A stretch of DNA of 64,000 bases from Nocardioides jiangsuensis (GCF_019679455.1 NZ_JAIEZQ010000001.1:1674001-1738000); one strand, 5' to 3'. Shown: positions 38,207 to 46,771, numbered from the stretch's first letter. Program-made: numbers and translations. Notes: a model not told the origin generated them from the letters alone.

Positions 38207-38773
38207 ATGCCTACCCCCAAGAAGGGTGCCCGCCTCGGCGGCAGCCCGGCGCACCAGAAGCTGATCCTCGCGAACCTCGCGACGGCCCTCTTCGAGCACG
38301 GTCGGATCACGACGACCGAGGCCAAGGCGCGCGTGCTGCGTCCGGTGGCCGAGCGTCTGATCACCAAGGCAAAGGCCGGTGACCTGCACGCCCGTCGCCA
38401 GGTCCTCCGGACCATCCGCGACAAGGGTGTCGTGCACACCCTCTTCGAGGAGATCGGCCCGCGCTTCGCCGAGCGTCCCGGTGGCTACACCCGGATCACC
38501 AAGATCGGTCCGCGCAAGGGCGACAACGCCCCCATGGCGGTCATCGAGCTGGTGACCGAGGAGTACGTCGCCAAGGCGAAGACCGTGCGCACCGAGACCC
38601 CGGCCGCGGCTGCTCCGGCTGCCCCTGCCGACTCCGAGGCCCCGGCCGAGGAGACCGAGGTCGAGGCCGCCCCCGGCACCGAGGAGCCGGCCGAGCAGGC
38701 CGCGTCCGAGGACGCTCCCGGCGACACCACCGTCGAGGAGCCGGCCGAGGCCGACGAGGACGCCAAGTCCTGA
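38207..38773 (+). CDS. rplQ: 50S ribosomal protein L17 with acidic tail
   Basis: 188-residue L17 at the tunnel exit. The conserved core (about residues 1-120; [39 protein letters not shown]) is followed by a tail of about 60 residues rich in Ala, Glu and Pro that is absent from short L17 proteins. ATG 38207 with gagaagaga upstream. Last gene of the long ribosomal cluster. Confidence 0.97.
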   Translation: MPTPKKGARLGGSPAHQKLILANLATALFEHGRITTTEAKARVLRPVAERLITKAKAGDLHARRQVLRTIRDKGVVHTLFEEIGPRFAERPGGYTRITKIGPRKGDNAPMAVIELVTEEYVAKAKTVRTETPAAAAPAAPADSEAPAEETEVEAAPGTEEPAEQAASEDAPGDTTVEEPAEADEDAKS

Positions 38774-38789
38774 CGCCACATCGCAGCTC

Positions 38790-38829
38790 CGCAAGGGCCC
38801 GTCACCGACTCCGGTGGCGGGCCCTTGCG
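38790..38829 (+). terminator. Terminator after rplQ
   Basis: A 17-bp stem with one G-U pair (38790-38806 with 38813-38829, 6-nt loop) lies 17 nt after the rplQ stop. It closes the ribosomal protein cluster. Confidence 0.85.
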
Positions 38830-38879
38830 CATGCCGGGGCCCCGGTCGGTCTCGGTGGGCCCGATCGTGGCGCGACGTG

Positions 38880-38899
38880 CACACGTGTGCCGTTGTGAC
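38880..38899. repeat. CACACGTGTG repeat, copy 1
   Basis: A 20-nt element cacacgtgtgccgttgtgac containing the 12-bp palindrome gcacacgtgtgc (38879-38890). It is 19/20 identical to 38931-38950. Confidence 0.75.
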
Positions 38900-38930
38900 A
38901 CGGTTCGGGGCACGGACGGTGCCGCAACGG

Positions 38931-38950
38931 CACACGTGTGCCGCTGTGAC
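38931..38950. repeat. CACACGTGTG repeat, copy 2
   Basis: The second copy, centred 51 bp after the first, lies inside a perfect 16-bp palindrome cggcacacgtgtgccg (38928-38943). Both copies sit between the rplQ terminator and the 3' end of the opposite-strand gntR gene, so a promoter operator is not obvious. Confidence 0.75.
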
Positions 38951-38994
38951 GACGGCGCTCGCCTCCGCCCCCAGAGCGTGGGGGTGCGTGACGG

Positions 38995-39375
38995 TCAGCG
39001 GGTGGCGTCGGACCAGGCCCGCTCGACCAGGCGCAGCGCCTCGTCGGCGTTCAGGCCGAGGCGCCGTACGGCGGTGACGTAGTCGGTCGCCGCGGCCCGG
39101 GCGGCCGTTGCCGTGTCGGTCCGCCCGTCGACCACGCCGGAGCGGACGAAGGTGCCCTTGCGGCCCTGGGTCACGATCACCCCGTCGGCCTCGAGCTCGC
39201 GGTAGGCGCGGGCCACGGTGTTCACCGCGAGGCCGAGGTCGGCCGCGGTCTGCCGCACCGTGCCGAGCCGGCTGCCGGGCTCCAGGTCGCCCGCGGCCAC
39301 CTGCGCGGCGACCTGCGCGCGCAGCTGCTCGAACGGCGGCACGGCGGAGGCGGCGTCGATGGTGATGCGATCCAT
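38995..39375 (-). CDS. GntR-family transcriptional regulator (YtrA-like, short)
   Basis: 126 residues. The N-terminal winged HTH ([57 protein letters not shown]) is followed by only a short helical C terminus, as in the YtrA subfamily. YtrA-type genes usually precede an ABC transporter, but here the neighbour is truA and no transporter is present. ATG 39375 has TATCTT exactly 7 nt upstream on its strand, so the mRNA is probably leaderless. The ligand and targets are unknown. Confidence 0.88.
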   Translation of the reverse strand: MDRITIDAASAVPPFEQLRAQVAAQVAAGDLEPGSRLGTVRQTAADLGLAVNTVARAYRELEADGVIVTQGRKGTFVRSGVVDGRTDTATAARAAATDYVTAVRRLGLNADEALRLVERAWSDATR

Positions 39376-39381
39376 GTCTGA

Positions 39382-39388
39382 GAAGATA
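39382..39388. promoter_or_regulatory. Shared divergent -10 for gntR and truA
   Basis: The same seven bases read GAAGAT on the plus strand (39382-39387; 7 nt before truA GTG 39395) and TATCTT on the minus strand (39388-39383; 7 nt before gntR ATG 39375). Both starts would be leaderless from one overlapping -10. Confidence 0.5.
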
Positions 39389-39394
39389 CGCAGC

Positions 39395-40276
39395 GTGCGC
39401 CTGCGACTCGACCTTGCCTACGACGGCGCGGAGTTCCACGGGTGGGCCGCACAGCCGTCGCTGCGCACCGTGCAGGGCACCCTGGAGGCCGCGCTCGCGC
39501 AGGTGCTCCGGGTCGAGCGGGCGCCGCTGACCTGCGCCGGCCGCACCGACACCGGCGTCCACGCCCGGGGCCAGGTGGCCCACCTCGACGTCGACGAGGA
39601 CGCGCTGGCCGCGAGCGCCGGCCGCAGCAGCCTGCCGCCGGCGCCGGCACTGGTACGCCGGCTGAACGGGATCCTCCCCGCGGACGTCCGGGTGCACCGG
39701 GTGCGGGAGGCGCCGGCGGGCTTCGACGCGCGGTTCTCCGCGGTGTGGCGGCGCTACGCCTACCGGATCGCCGACGCCCCGCACCTGGTGGACCCGCTGG
39801 TGCGCGGGCACGTGCTGGCCTGGCCGCGCGAGCTCGACGTCGACGCGATGAACGGCGCGGCCGCCCGGCTGACCGGCGAGCACGACTTCGCCGCCTTCTG
39901 CAAGAAGCGGGAGGGTGCCACGACGATCCGCACCCTGCTCGACCTGTCCTGGGCCCGCGACACGCGGGGGCTGGCCGTGGCGACGGTGCGCGCGGACGCG
40001 TTCTGCCACAACATGGTGCGCTCGCTGGTCGGCTGCATGATCGCGGTCGGCGAGGGGCGCCGCGAGCCCGGCTGGGCCCACGACGTGCTGGCCCGGGGCG
40101 AGCGCGACGGGGGAGTGACGGTGGTGCACGCTCACGGGCTGACCCTCGAGGAGGTCGCCTACCCGGCCGACGACGAGCTCGCCGCGCAGGCGGCCGCGGC
40201 CCGCGTGGTGCGCACCCTGCCCGCCGCGCGGCCCGTACACCACGCCCGGCCGGCCGAGGAGCCCGCGGATGGATGA
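39395..40276 (+). CDS. truA: tRNA pseudouridine synthase A
   Basis: 293-residue enzyme making pseudouridine 38-40 in the anticodon stem-loop. Catalytic Asp52 lies in [31 protein letters not shown] and [16 protein letters not shown] are family motifs. GTG 39395 is chosen because homologues start [11 protein letters not shown] and a -10 hexamer lies 7 nt upstream; ATG 39374 is in frame but overlaps the gntR start codon. A C-terminal extension of about 35 residues, rich in Ala and Arg, is present. The 3' end overlaps the methyltransferase gene by 8 bp. Confidence 0.95.
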   Translation: MRLRLDLAYDGAEFHGWAAQPSLRTVQGTLEAALAQVLRVERAPLTCAGRTDTGVHARGQVAHLDVDEDALAASAGRSSLPPAPALVRRLNGILPADVRVHRVREAPAGFDARFSAVWRRYAYRIADAPHLVDPLVRGHVLAWPRELDVDAMNGAAARLTGEHDFAAFCKKREGATTIRTLLDLSWARDTRGLAVATVRADAFCHNMVRSLVGCMIAVGEGRREPGWAHDVLARGERDGGVTVVHAHGLTLEEVAYPADDELAAQAAAARVVRTLPAARPVHHARPAEEPADG

Positions 40277-40871
40277 CCACTACTTCTCCGCCGACCCGGC
40301 GGTGCCGTTCAAGCGCGCCCCGGTGGCGGCGTCGGTCTGGGGCCGCGACCTGGAGCTGACCTCCGGGTCCGGGGTGTTCGCCCAGGGCAGGCTCGACGTC
40401 GGCACCGCGGTGCTGTTCCGGGAGACCGTCCCGCCCACCCGGGCCAGTGCCGTCCTCGACCTCGGTTGCGGCTACGGCGTGATCGGCCTCGCCGTCGCCG
40501 CCTGCGTGCCCGGCGCCCGGGTGTGGGCGGTCGACGTCAACGAGCGGGCGGTGCTACTGGCCAACGAGAACGCCGCCGCCCTCGGGGTCGCCGACCGGTA
40601 CACCGCGGTCACCCCCGACGCGGTGCCCGCGGACGTGGCCTTCGACGAGATCTGGTCCAACCCGCCGATCCGGGTCGGCAAGCAGGCCCTGCACGAGCTG
40701 CTGCTCACCTGGCTGCCCCGGCTCACTCCCGAGGGACGCGCGGTGATGGTGGTGGGCAAGAACCTCGGCGCGGACTCCCTGCAGCGCTGGCTGAGGGAGC
40801 AGGGGTACCCCACCGAACGGGTCGCGAGCGCCAAGGGCTTCCGGGTCCTGGAGACCAGGCGAGGGCGGTGA
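40269..40871 (+). CDS. RsmC/YbxB-like class I methyltransferase
   Basis: 200-residue SAM-dependent enzyme. It has motif [15 protein letters not shown] near residue 63 and catalytic motif [11 protein letters not shown] near 130, the form seen in B. subtilis YbxB and in the C-terminal domain of RsmC (16S rRNA m2G1207 methyltransferase). The N-terminal [13 protein letters not shown] segment also fits. It overlaps truA by 8 bp, giving an RNA-modification operon. The rRNA target is inferred from the family. Confidence 0.85.
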   Translation: MDDHYFSADPAVPFKRAPVAASVWGRDLELTSGSGVFAQGRLDVGTAVLFRETVPPTRASAVLDLGCGYGVIGLAVAACVPGARVWAVDVNERAVLLANENAAALGVADRYTAVTPDAVPADVAFDEIWSNPPIRVGKQALHELLLTWLPRLTPEGRAVMVVGKNLGADSLQRWLREQGYPTERVASAKGFRVLETRRGR

Positions 40872-40893
40872 GCCAGGACCTTCCCGTCTGACC

Positions 40894-40917
40894 GGAACAA
40901 AACTTCCCGCGCAGGTC
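40894..40917 (+). promoter_or_regulatory. ECF-type promoter before the sigma gene
   Basis: GGAAC (40894-40898), a 16-bp spacer and GTC (40915-40917) match the usual ECF-sigma promoter pattern. It lies about 62 nt before the sigma factor ATG, so autoregulation is likely. Confidence 0.5.
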
Positions 40918-40978
40918 AACGCGAGACGGGGTCCGCTCCGTCTCAGGGGTGAGAATGTCGAGGCACCGAGGGGGACCC

Positions 40979-41485
40979 ATGCGCAGGAGCGAGACCGAGT
41001 TCGCGGCCTTCGTGGTCGCGCGCCGGCCACAGCTGCGTCGCATCGCGTACACGTTGTGCGGTGACTGGCACCAGGCCGAGGACCTGGTGCAGACGGCCCT
41101 CGCGAAGCTGTACGTCGCCTGGCCGCGGCTGCACAAGGCCGGGGCCGAGGAGGCCTACGCCCGCCGGATCATCGTGCGGGCGAACATCGACGAGTCGCGG
41201 CGGCCGTGGCGGCGGGAGCGGCCCGGGGTCGAGCACCACGACCGGCCGGTGGCGGCGGACCACTCCGAGGACGACCGCTCGGAGCTCGTGCGGGCGCTCC
41301 AGCAGCTTCCCCCGATGCAGCGGAAGGTAGTCGTGCTCCGGCACTGGCTGGACCTGTCGGTGGAGGAGACCTCCCGGGAGCTCGGCATCTCGACCGGAAC
41401 CGTCAAGAGCCACACGTCGCGCGGGCTGGCGGCCCTGCACGTGCTGCTCAGCGCCGAGCGCGTGGAGTCGAGGAGCAACCGATGA
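40979..41485 (+). CDS. SigE-family (ECF-like) RNA polymerase sigma factor
   Basis: 168-residue sigma-70 family protein of the actinobacterial SigE type. Region 2 (about residues 12-80; RRIAYTLCGDWHQAEDLVQT) and region 4 (about 105-160; LQQLPPMQRKVVVLRHWLDL; STGTVKSHTSRGL HTH) are present without region 3. ATG 40979 has gaggggg upstream; an in-frame ATG at 40949 is less likely. The stop overlaps the next gene (ATGA), which encodes its membrane partner. An ECF-like promoter lies upstream. The inducing signal is unknown. Confidence 0.92.
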   Translation: MRRSETEFAAFVVARRPQLRRIAYTLCGDWHQAEDLVQTALAKLYVAWPRLHKAGAEEAYARRIIVRANIDESRRPWRRERPGVEHHDRPVAADHSEDDRSELVRALQQLPPMQRKVVVLRHWLDLSVEETSRELGISTGTVKSHTSRGLAALHVLLSAERVESRSNR

Positions 41486-41730
41486 ACGACCAGCAGCAGA
41501 TGGACCCTGCCGAGCTCGGCGAGCGGCTGCACCGGGCCTTCGGGGCCGAGCCCCCGCACGACCCCGTCGCCGCCGACCTGGCCCGGGGGAGGAGACGGCT
41601 GCGCCGCCACCGCGCCTCCGTCGCCCTGGGCGGTCTCGCCGTCGCGACGGTGGTCTCCGGCGCGGCGCTGGCCGTGCCGGGCGTGCTCCCCCGCGCCACG
41701 GACGTGGGACCGGCCGCCGGGGGCAGATGA
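41482..41730 (+). CDS. Sigma-associated membrane protein, N-terminal part (split gene)
   Basis: 82 residues: an acidic cytoplasmic segment (ELGERLHRAF, HDPVAADLARGRRRL), a basic stretch and one membrane helix (about 46-68), then a stop. In related sigma operons the equivalent protein continues into a large extracellular domain. Here the continuation is found in the -1 frame, starting at the overlapping ATGA. Adding one G to the G5 run at 41719-41723 would join both frames. It probably acts on the co-expressed sigma factor. Confidence 0.75.
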   Translation: MNDQQQMDPAELGERLHRAFGAEPPHDPVAADLARGRRRLRRHRASVALGGLAVATVVSGAALAVPGVLPRATDVGPAAGGR

Positions 41731-42440
41731 GCGACCGCGAGATCGTCGCCACCTGCATGCGCAAGGAGAACGTGCTGCACCTCGACGCCCGGGGGCGCAG
41801 CGTCTCCGAGGAGGCCGCGCTGCGGCTGCTCGGGGAGCCGAGGCTGATGACCACCGCCGCGACCGACCTCCGCACCGAGGCGACGCTGCTGTCGGACGAC
41901 GGCGGGTTCTGGGGGCGGTGCCAGTTCGCGAACCGGCCGGAAGCCGGGGTGAAGAACGCGATGGGCGTCTTCGCGACCGACGTGAGCCGGGGTGCCGAGC
42001 CCGCCGGGAACGCCGCCCACGAGCAGGTGGTGGCGACCCACGAGGGGGACGGCGAGGCGACCCCGCAGCTCGAGGTGCCGTGCCTCGGCTACCTGAGCGA
42101 CGGCGACCGGGCCGCGACCGACGCGCGCTGCCCGGAGTTCACGATGTACTGGAACGACCGGCGCCCCGCCGAGGTGGCCGCCGTCCGGATCGTCACGCCG
42201 GACGGGGTGTCGACCTGGGCGGACGTGCGGCGCGGTTACCTCTCGTTCGCCTACACCGGCGACATGACGCCCCGGCTCGCGGCGCAGGTCGCGCGGGGGG
42301 ACGAGCCGGGCGCGCGGCGGGTCGTGTTCTACGACGAGGCCGGCGAGGTCCTGGTCGACGACCGGGACCCCGGGCAGGTCCCCGCCGACGGCGGGCTCTC
42401 GATCCTGGACTTCCCGTCCCTGGCCGGGTGGCTCCCCTGA
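41727..42440 (+). CDS. Extracellular domain of the sigma-associated protein, displaced frame
   Basis: 237 residues from ATG 41727, which overlaps the previous stop (ATGA). It has no signal peptide or membrane helix, and no known domain was recognised. Pairs of Cys (CMRKEN, GRCQF, VPCLGYL, DARCPEF) suit an exported, disulfide-bonded fold, which conflicts with the lack of an export signal. The simplest reading is that this is the C-terminal part of the preceding protein, separated by a 1-nt indel or joined by programmed frameshifting. Translational coupling as a separate subunit is the alternative. Confidence 0.65.
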   Translation: MSDREIVATCMRKENVLHLDARGRSVSEEAALRLLGEPRLMTTAATDLRTEATLLSDDGGFWGRCQFANRPEAGVKNAMGVFATDVSRGAEPAGNAAHEQVVATHEGDGEATPQLEVPCLGYLSDGDRAATDARCPEFTMYWNDRRPAEVAAVRIVTPDGVSTWADVRRGYLSFAYTGDMTPRLAAQVARGDEPGARRVVFYDEAGEVLVDDRDPGQVPADGGLSILDFPSLAGWLP

Positions 42441-42470
42441 CCACGCTGGGCGTCGTCGCCGGCCGGGCGG

Positions 42471-42476
42471 CAGGAT
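42471..42476 (+). promoter_or_regulatory. -10 element of the aldo/keto reductase gene
   Basis: CAGGAT lies 7 nt before ATG 42484. No ribosome binding site is present, so a leaderless mRNA is likely. Confidence 0.5.
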
Positions 42477-42483
42477 GGGCCCC

Positions 42484-43515
42484 ATGAGTGACTACCAGGC
42501 TGCAGGCGACCGCTACGACACGATGGAGTACCGCCACACGGGCAAGAGCGGGCTCAAGCTCCCCGTCATCTCGCTGGGGCTGTGGCAGAACTTCGGCGAC
42601 GACAAGCCCGGCGAGGTGCAGCGGGCGATCCTGCGCCGTGCGTTCGACCGCGGCGTGACCCACTTCGACCTCGCGAACAACTACGGTCCGCCGTACGGCC
42701 AGGCCGAGACCAACTTCGGGCACTTCCTCAAGCAGGACCTGATGCCCTACCGCGACGAGCTGGTGATCTCCACGAAGGCCGGCTACGACATGTGGCCGGG
42801 GCCGTACGGCCAGGGCGGCGGCTCGCGCAAGTACGTGCTGGCCAGCCTCGACCAGTCGCTGACCAGGATGGGCCTCGACTACGTGGACATCTTCTACAGC
42901 CACCGCTTCGACCCCGAGACGCCGGTCGAGGAGACGATGATGGCGCTCGACCACGCGGTGCGCTCCGGCAAGGCGCTGTACGCCGGTATCTCCTCGTACT
43001 CCGCGAAGCGGACCCACGAGGCCGCCTCGATCGCGCGGGACCTCGGGACCCCGCTGCTGATCCACCAGCCGTCGTACAGCATGCTCAACCGCTGGATCGA
43101 GGAGGAGCTGCTCGACGAGCTCGAGGAGCAGGGCATGGGCTGCATCGTGTTCACCGCGCTCGCGCAGGGGCTGCTCACCGACCGCTACCTCGAGGGCGTG
43201 CCCGAGGACTCCCGGGCCGCGCGCAACGGCTCGCTGCGCCCCGAGCACCTCGACGAGGACGTGCTGCGCCACGTGCGGGCGCTCAACGAGGTCGCTCGGT
43301 CGCGGGGCCAGAGGCTGGCGCAGATGGCGCTGCAGTGGGCGGTACGCGACCCGCGGGTCACCTCCGCGGTCATCGGGGCCTCCTCGGTGGACCAGCTCGA
43401 CGTGAACCTCGACGCGCTGAACGGGGCCCCGTTCACCGACGAGGAGCTCGCCCTGATCGACCTGGACGCCGTCGACGCGGACATCAACCTGTGGGCGGAG
43501 TCCGCCAGGCACTGA
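42484..43515 (+). CDS. Aldo/keto reductase, YghZ (L-glyceraldehyde 3-phosphate reductase)-like
   Basis: 343-residue NADPH-dependent TIM-barrel oxidoreductase. The catalytic tetrad is visible: Asp and Tyr in THFDLANNYGPPYGQAE, Lys in ISTKAGYDMWPGPYG and His in FYSHRFDPETP. The long resemblance to E. coli YghZ, which reduces L-glyceraldehyde 3-phosphate and methylglyoxal, is clear. ATG 42484 is preferred over ATG 42475 because of the -10 at 7 nt. Physiological substrate in this organism is unknown. Confidence 0.9.
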   Translation: MSDYQAAGDRYDTMEYRHTGKSGLKLPVISLGLWQNFGDDKPGEVQRAILRRAFDRGVTHFDLANNYGPPYGQAETNFGHFLKQDLMPYRDELVISTKAGYDMWPGPYGQGGGSRKYVLASLDQSLTRMGLDYVDIFYSHRFDPETPVEETMMALDHAVRSGKALYAGISSYSAKRTHEAASIARDLGTPLLIHQPSYSMLNRWIEEELLDELEEQGMGCIVFTALAQGLLTDRYLEGVPEDSRAARNGSLRPEHLDEDVLRHVRALNEVARSRGQRLAQMALQWAVRDPRVTSAVIGASSVDQLDVNLDALNGAPFTDEELALIDLDAVDADINLWAESARH

Positions 43516-43549
43516 CCTTCGGCCCCTGCTGACCGACGGTGAAGTGGTG

Positions 43550-43555
43550 CATGAT
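43550..43555 (+). promoter_or_regulatory. -10 element of ppdK
   Basis: CATGAT lies 6 nt before ATG 43562; no ribosome binding site is seen. Leaderless transcription is likely. Confidence 0.45.
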
Positions 43556-43561
43556 CGGCTC

Positions 43562-46249
43562 ATGACCAAGTTCGTGTACGCGTTCTCCGAGGGCAGCAAG
43601 GACCAGAAGGACCTGCTCGGGGGCAAGGGGGCCAACCTCGCCGAGATGGCGAACCTCGGTCTGCCGGTCCCTCCCGGGTTCATCATCAGCACCGAGGCCT
43701 GCCGGGCCTACCTGGCCGAGGGGCGGGAGCCGGACGCGCTCGCGGCCGAGGTCGCCGAGCACCTCGCGGCGCTGGAGAAGACGATGGGCAAGGCCCTCGG
43801 GCAGCCCGACGACCCGCTGCTGGTCTCGGTGCGCTCGGGGGCCAAGTTCTCCATGCCCGGGATGATGGAGACCGTCCTCAACATCGGCCTTAACGACGAG
43901 TCGGTGCACGGGCTCGCGGCGCGGGCGGGCGACGAGCGCTTCGCCTACGACTCCTACCGCCGGCTGCTGACGATGTTCGGCAAGACCGTGCTCGGGATGG
44001 AGGGTCACCTCTTCGAGGACGAGATGGACGCCCGCAAGGCGCAGCGTGGGTCGACGAGCGACCTCGACCTGACCGCCGAGGACTACCGGGAGCTCGTCAC
44101 GACGTACCAGCGGCTGATCAAGGAGCACACGGGCGCGGAGTTCCCGCAGGACCCGCGCGAGCAGCTCGACCTCGCGGTGCGTGCGGTCTTCGACTCCTGG
44201 AACACCGAGCGTGCGGTGCTCTACCGCCGCCAGGAGCGGATCCCCTCCGACCTCGGCACCGCGGTCAGCGTGGTGGCGATGGTCTTCGGCAACGTCGGCC
44301 AGGACTCCGGCACCGGGGTCGCCTTCACCCGCGACCCGGCCTCGGGCGCGCAGGGGGTCTACGGCGACTACTTGCAGAACGCCCAGGGCGAGGACGTGGT
44401 GGCCGGCATCCGGAACACGGTGCCGCTCGCCGACCTCGAGCGGATCGACAAGCCGGCGTACGACGACCTGATGCGGATCATGGAGACGCTGGAGGGCCAC
44501 TACCAGGACCTCTGCGACATCGAGTTCACCGTCGAGCGCGGCAAGCTGTGGATGCTGCAGACCCGGATCGGCAAGCGCACCGCGGAGGCGGCGTTCCGGA
44601 TCGCCACCCAGCTCGTCGACCAGGGCCTGATCGACATGGACGAGGCGGTACGCCGGGTGAACGGCGCGCAGCTCGCGCAGCTGATGTTCCCGCGCTTCGA
44701 CAGCGACGCGGAGCGGACCCTCCTCGCGACGGGGATGAACGCCTCCCCGGGCGCCGCGGTCGGGAAGGCGGTCTTCGACTCCACGACCGCCGTCGAGTGG
44801 GCCGAGCGGGGCCACGACGTGATCCTGGTCCGCCGCGAGACCAACCCCGACGACCTCAAGGGCATGGTCGCGGCCAAGGGCATCCTGACCAGCCGCGGCG
44901 GCAAGACGTCGCACGCGGCCGTCGTCGCGCGCGGCATGGGCCGCACCTGCGTCTGCGGCGCGGACGCCCTCGACGTGGACGTGAAGAACAAGCGGTTCAC
45001 CAGCCTCGACGGGGTCCGGGTCGAGGAGGGGGACGTGATCTCCATCGACGGCACAACCGGTGAGGTCTTCGCCGGGGAGGTGCCCGTGGTGGACAGCCTC
45101 GTCGTGCGGCACTTCGAGGGCGACGAGACCGCGGAGGGCGACGAGCTCGTGCTCGCGGTGGAGCGGGTGATGGCGCACGCCGACGAGTCCCGGCGGCTCG
45201 GGGTCCGCGCGAACGCCGACACCCCGGAGGACGCGGCGCGGGCCCGCCGCTTCGGCGCGCAGGGGATCGGCCTGTGCCGCACCGAGCACATGTTCCTCGG
45301 CGACCGGAAGGCGCTCGTGGAGCACCTGATCATCGCGGAGAGCGAGCAGGAGCAGGAGGAGGCGCTCTCGGCGCTGCTGCCCCTGCAGCGGTCGGACTTC
45401 ATCGGCATCCTCGAGGCGATGGACGGCCTGCCCGTCACGATCCGGCTGATCGACCCGCCGCTGCACGAGTTCCTCCCCGACTACACCGACCTCTCCGTGC
45501 AGGTGGCCATGGAGGACGACCACGACCGGCGCGACAGCAAGCACCACAAGCTGCTCGACGCGGTGCGCCGGCTGCACGAGCAGAACCCGATGCTGGGGCT
45601 GCGCGGCGTCCGGCTCGGCATCGTCATCCCCGGCCTGTTCAAGATGCAGGCCCGGGCGATCCTCGAGGCGACCGCGGAGCGGAAGAAGGCCGGGGGAGAC
45701 CCGCAACCGGAGATCATGATCCCGCTGGTGGCCGCCGTCCAGGAGCTGGAGCTGGTCAAGGCCGACATCGTGCAGGTCGCCGCGGCCGTCGAGGACGAGA
45801 CCGGGGTCGACCTGGACTTCAAGGTGGGCACGATGATCGAGCTGCCGCGGGCGGTGATGGCCGCGGGTGAGATCGCCGAGGCCGCGGAGTTCTTCTCCTT
45901 CGGCACCAACGACCTGACCCAGATGACCTGGGGCTTCTCCCGCGACGACGTCGAGGCGTCGTTCTTCGGCAGGTACCTCGAGAAGGGCATCTTCGGGGTG
46001 TCGCCGTTCGAGACCCTCGACCGCGACGGCGTCGGCCAGCTGGTGCGGATCGCGGTGGAGCGGGGCCGGGCGACCCGGCCGGACCTGCACCTCGGGGTGT
46101 GCGGCGAGCACGGCGGCGACCCGGACTCGATCCACTTCTTCGACGACGCCGGGCTCGACTACGTCTCCTGCTCACCGTTCCGGGTGCCGGTGGCGCGGCT
46201 CGAGGCCGGGCGGGCCACCTCCATCGGGGAGCTGAGCGACTCCGCCTGA
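43562..46249 (+). CDS. ppdK: Pyruvate, phosphate dikinase
   Basis: 895-residue enzyme interconverting pyruvate, ATP and phosphate with PEP, AMP and pyrophosphate. The N-terminal ATP-grasp part has GGKGANLAEMANLGLPVPPG near residue 22 and QDSGTGVAFTRDPASG near 245. The central phosphohistidine domain carries His451 in SRGGKTSHAAVVARGMG; the usual Met before Thr-Ser-His is Lys here. The C-terminal PEP domain has Cys847 in GVCGEHGGDP. No regulatory protein of the DUF299 type is nearby. The 3' end overlaps an opposite-strand membrane protein gene by 78 bp. Confidence 0.96.
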   Translation: MTKFVYAFSEGSKDQKDLLGGKGANLAEMANLGLPVPPGFIISTEACRAYLAEGREPDALAAEVAEHLAALEKTMGKALGQPDDPLLVSVRSGAKFSMPGMMETVLNIGLNDESVHGLAARAGDERFAYDSYRRLLTMFGKTVLGMEGHLFEDEMDARKAQRGSTSDLDLTAEDYRELVTTYQRLIKEHTGAEFPQDPREQLDLAVRAVFDSWNTERAVLYRRQERIPSDLGTAVSVVAMVFGNVGQDSGTGVAFTRDPASGAQGVYGDYLQNAQGEDVVAGIRNTVPLADLERIDKPAYDDLMRIMETLEGHYQDLCDIEFTVERGKLWMLQTRIGKRTAEAAFRIATQLVDQGLIDMDEAVRRVNGAQLAQLMFPRFDSDAERTLLATGMNASPGAAVGKAVFDSTTAVEWAERGHDVILVRRETNPDDLKGMVAAKGILTSRGGKTSHAAVVARGMGRTCVCGADALDVDVKNKRFTSLDGVRVEEGDVISIDGTTGEVFAGEVPVVDSLVVRHFEGDETAEGDELVLAVERVMAHADESRRLGVRANADTPEDAARARRFGAQGIGLCRTEHMFLGDRKALVEHLIIAESEQEQEEALSALLPLQRSDFIGILEAMDGLPVTIRLIDPPLHEFLPDYTDLSVQVAMEDDHDRRDSKHHKLLDAVRRLHEQNPMLGLRGVRLGIVIPGLFKMQARAILEATAERKKAGGDPQPEIMIPLVAAVQELELVKADIVQVAAAVEDETGVDLDFKVGTMIELPRAVMAAGEIAEAAEFFSFGTNDLTQMTWGFSRDDVEASFFGRYLEKGIFGVSPFETLDRDGVGQLVRIAVERGRATRPDLHLGVCGEHGGDPDSIHFFDDAGLDYVSCSPFRVPVARLEAGRATSIGELSDSA

Positions 46250-46771
46250 CCTGCGGGTGGGTGGCTCGGTCGCCAGGAACAGCAGCCCGAACAGCAGCAG
46301 GGGAGCGGCCACCACCGTCGCCGACGCCCGGGGTGCCCCGCCCAGGGCGCCGATGGCCAGGGCCATCCCGGTCACGAGCAGCAGCAGGCCCGCCCGGCCG
46401 GGGCGATGCAGGCCTAGGAACGCCAGCGGGATGCTGGTCGCGAACGCCGCGACCGTCGCCACCGGGCCCACCTCGTCCTGCGGGACCAGGCCGGTGAGCG
46501 ACTCCACGACCACGAGCGCCGCGACGGCGAGGGTCACGATCGGCAGCACCCGCTCGGCGGACGCCGGCCGCAGCAGCGCGAACACGCTCAGCGCGGCGGC
46601 CGGGACCACCCAGGCGGCGGCGACCACCACCGCCGCCCACCCGCCGGGGTCGGCGAAGGTCTCGCCGAGCACCAACGCCGAGCCGAGCAGCAGGAACAGC
46701 GACATCAGCGCGAACACCGTGTACCGCGCCCAGCGGCGCCCGTCGGTGCCTCTCGTCGTCCCGTCGTTCAT
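46172..46771 (-). CDS. Hypothetical integral membrane protein
   Basis: 199 residues, not recognised. Six hydrophobic segments (about residues 18-38, 45-66, 74-94, 104-121, 127-146, 149-167) predict a small polytopic membrane protein, preceded by a short basic/hydrophilic N terminus (MNDGTTRGTDGRRW) and followed by a Pro/Gly/His-rich tail. The tail lies within the 78-bp convergent overlap with ppdK, so it is constrained by that gene. The regular hydrophobic pattern argues for a real gene; function cannot be inferred. Confidence 0.65.
   Translation of the reverse strand: MNDGTTRGTDGRRWARYTVFALMSLFLLLGSALVLGETFADPGGWAAVVVAAAWVVPAAALSVFALLRPASAERVLPIVTLAVAALVVVESLTGLVPQDEVGPVATVAAFATSIPLAFLGLHRPGRAGLLLLVTGMALAIGALGGAPRASATVVAAPLLLFGLLFLATEPPTRRSGGVAQLPDGGGPPGLEPRHRHPER

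Noticed and set aside
38814-39082. Two plus-strand frames of 85-87 codons over the CACACGTGTG repeats
   Set aside because: They repeat HTCA-like peptides only because the DNA repeat is translated; no ribosome binding site or homology.
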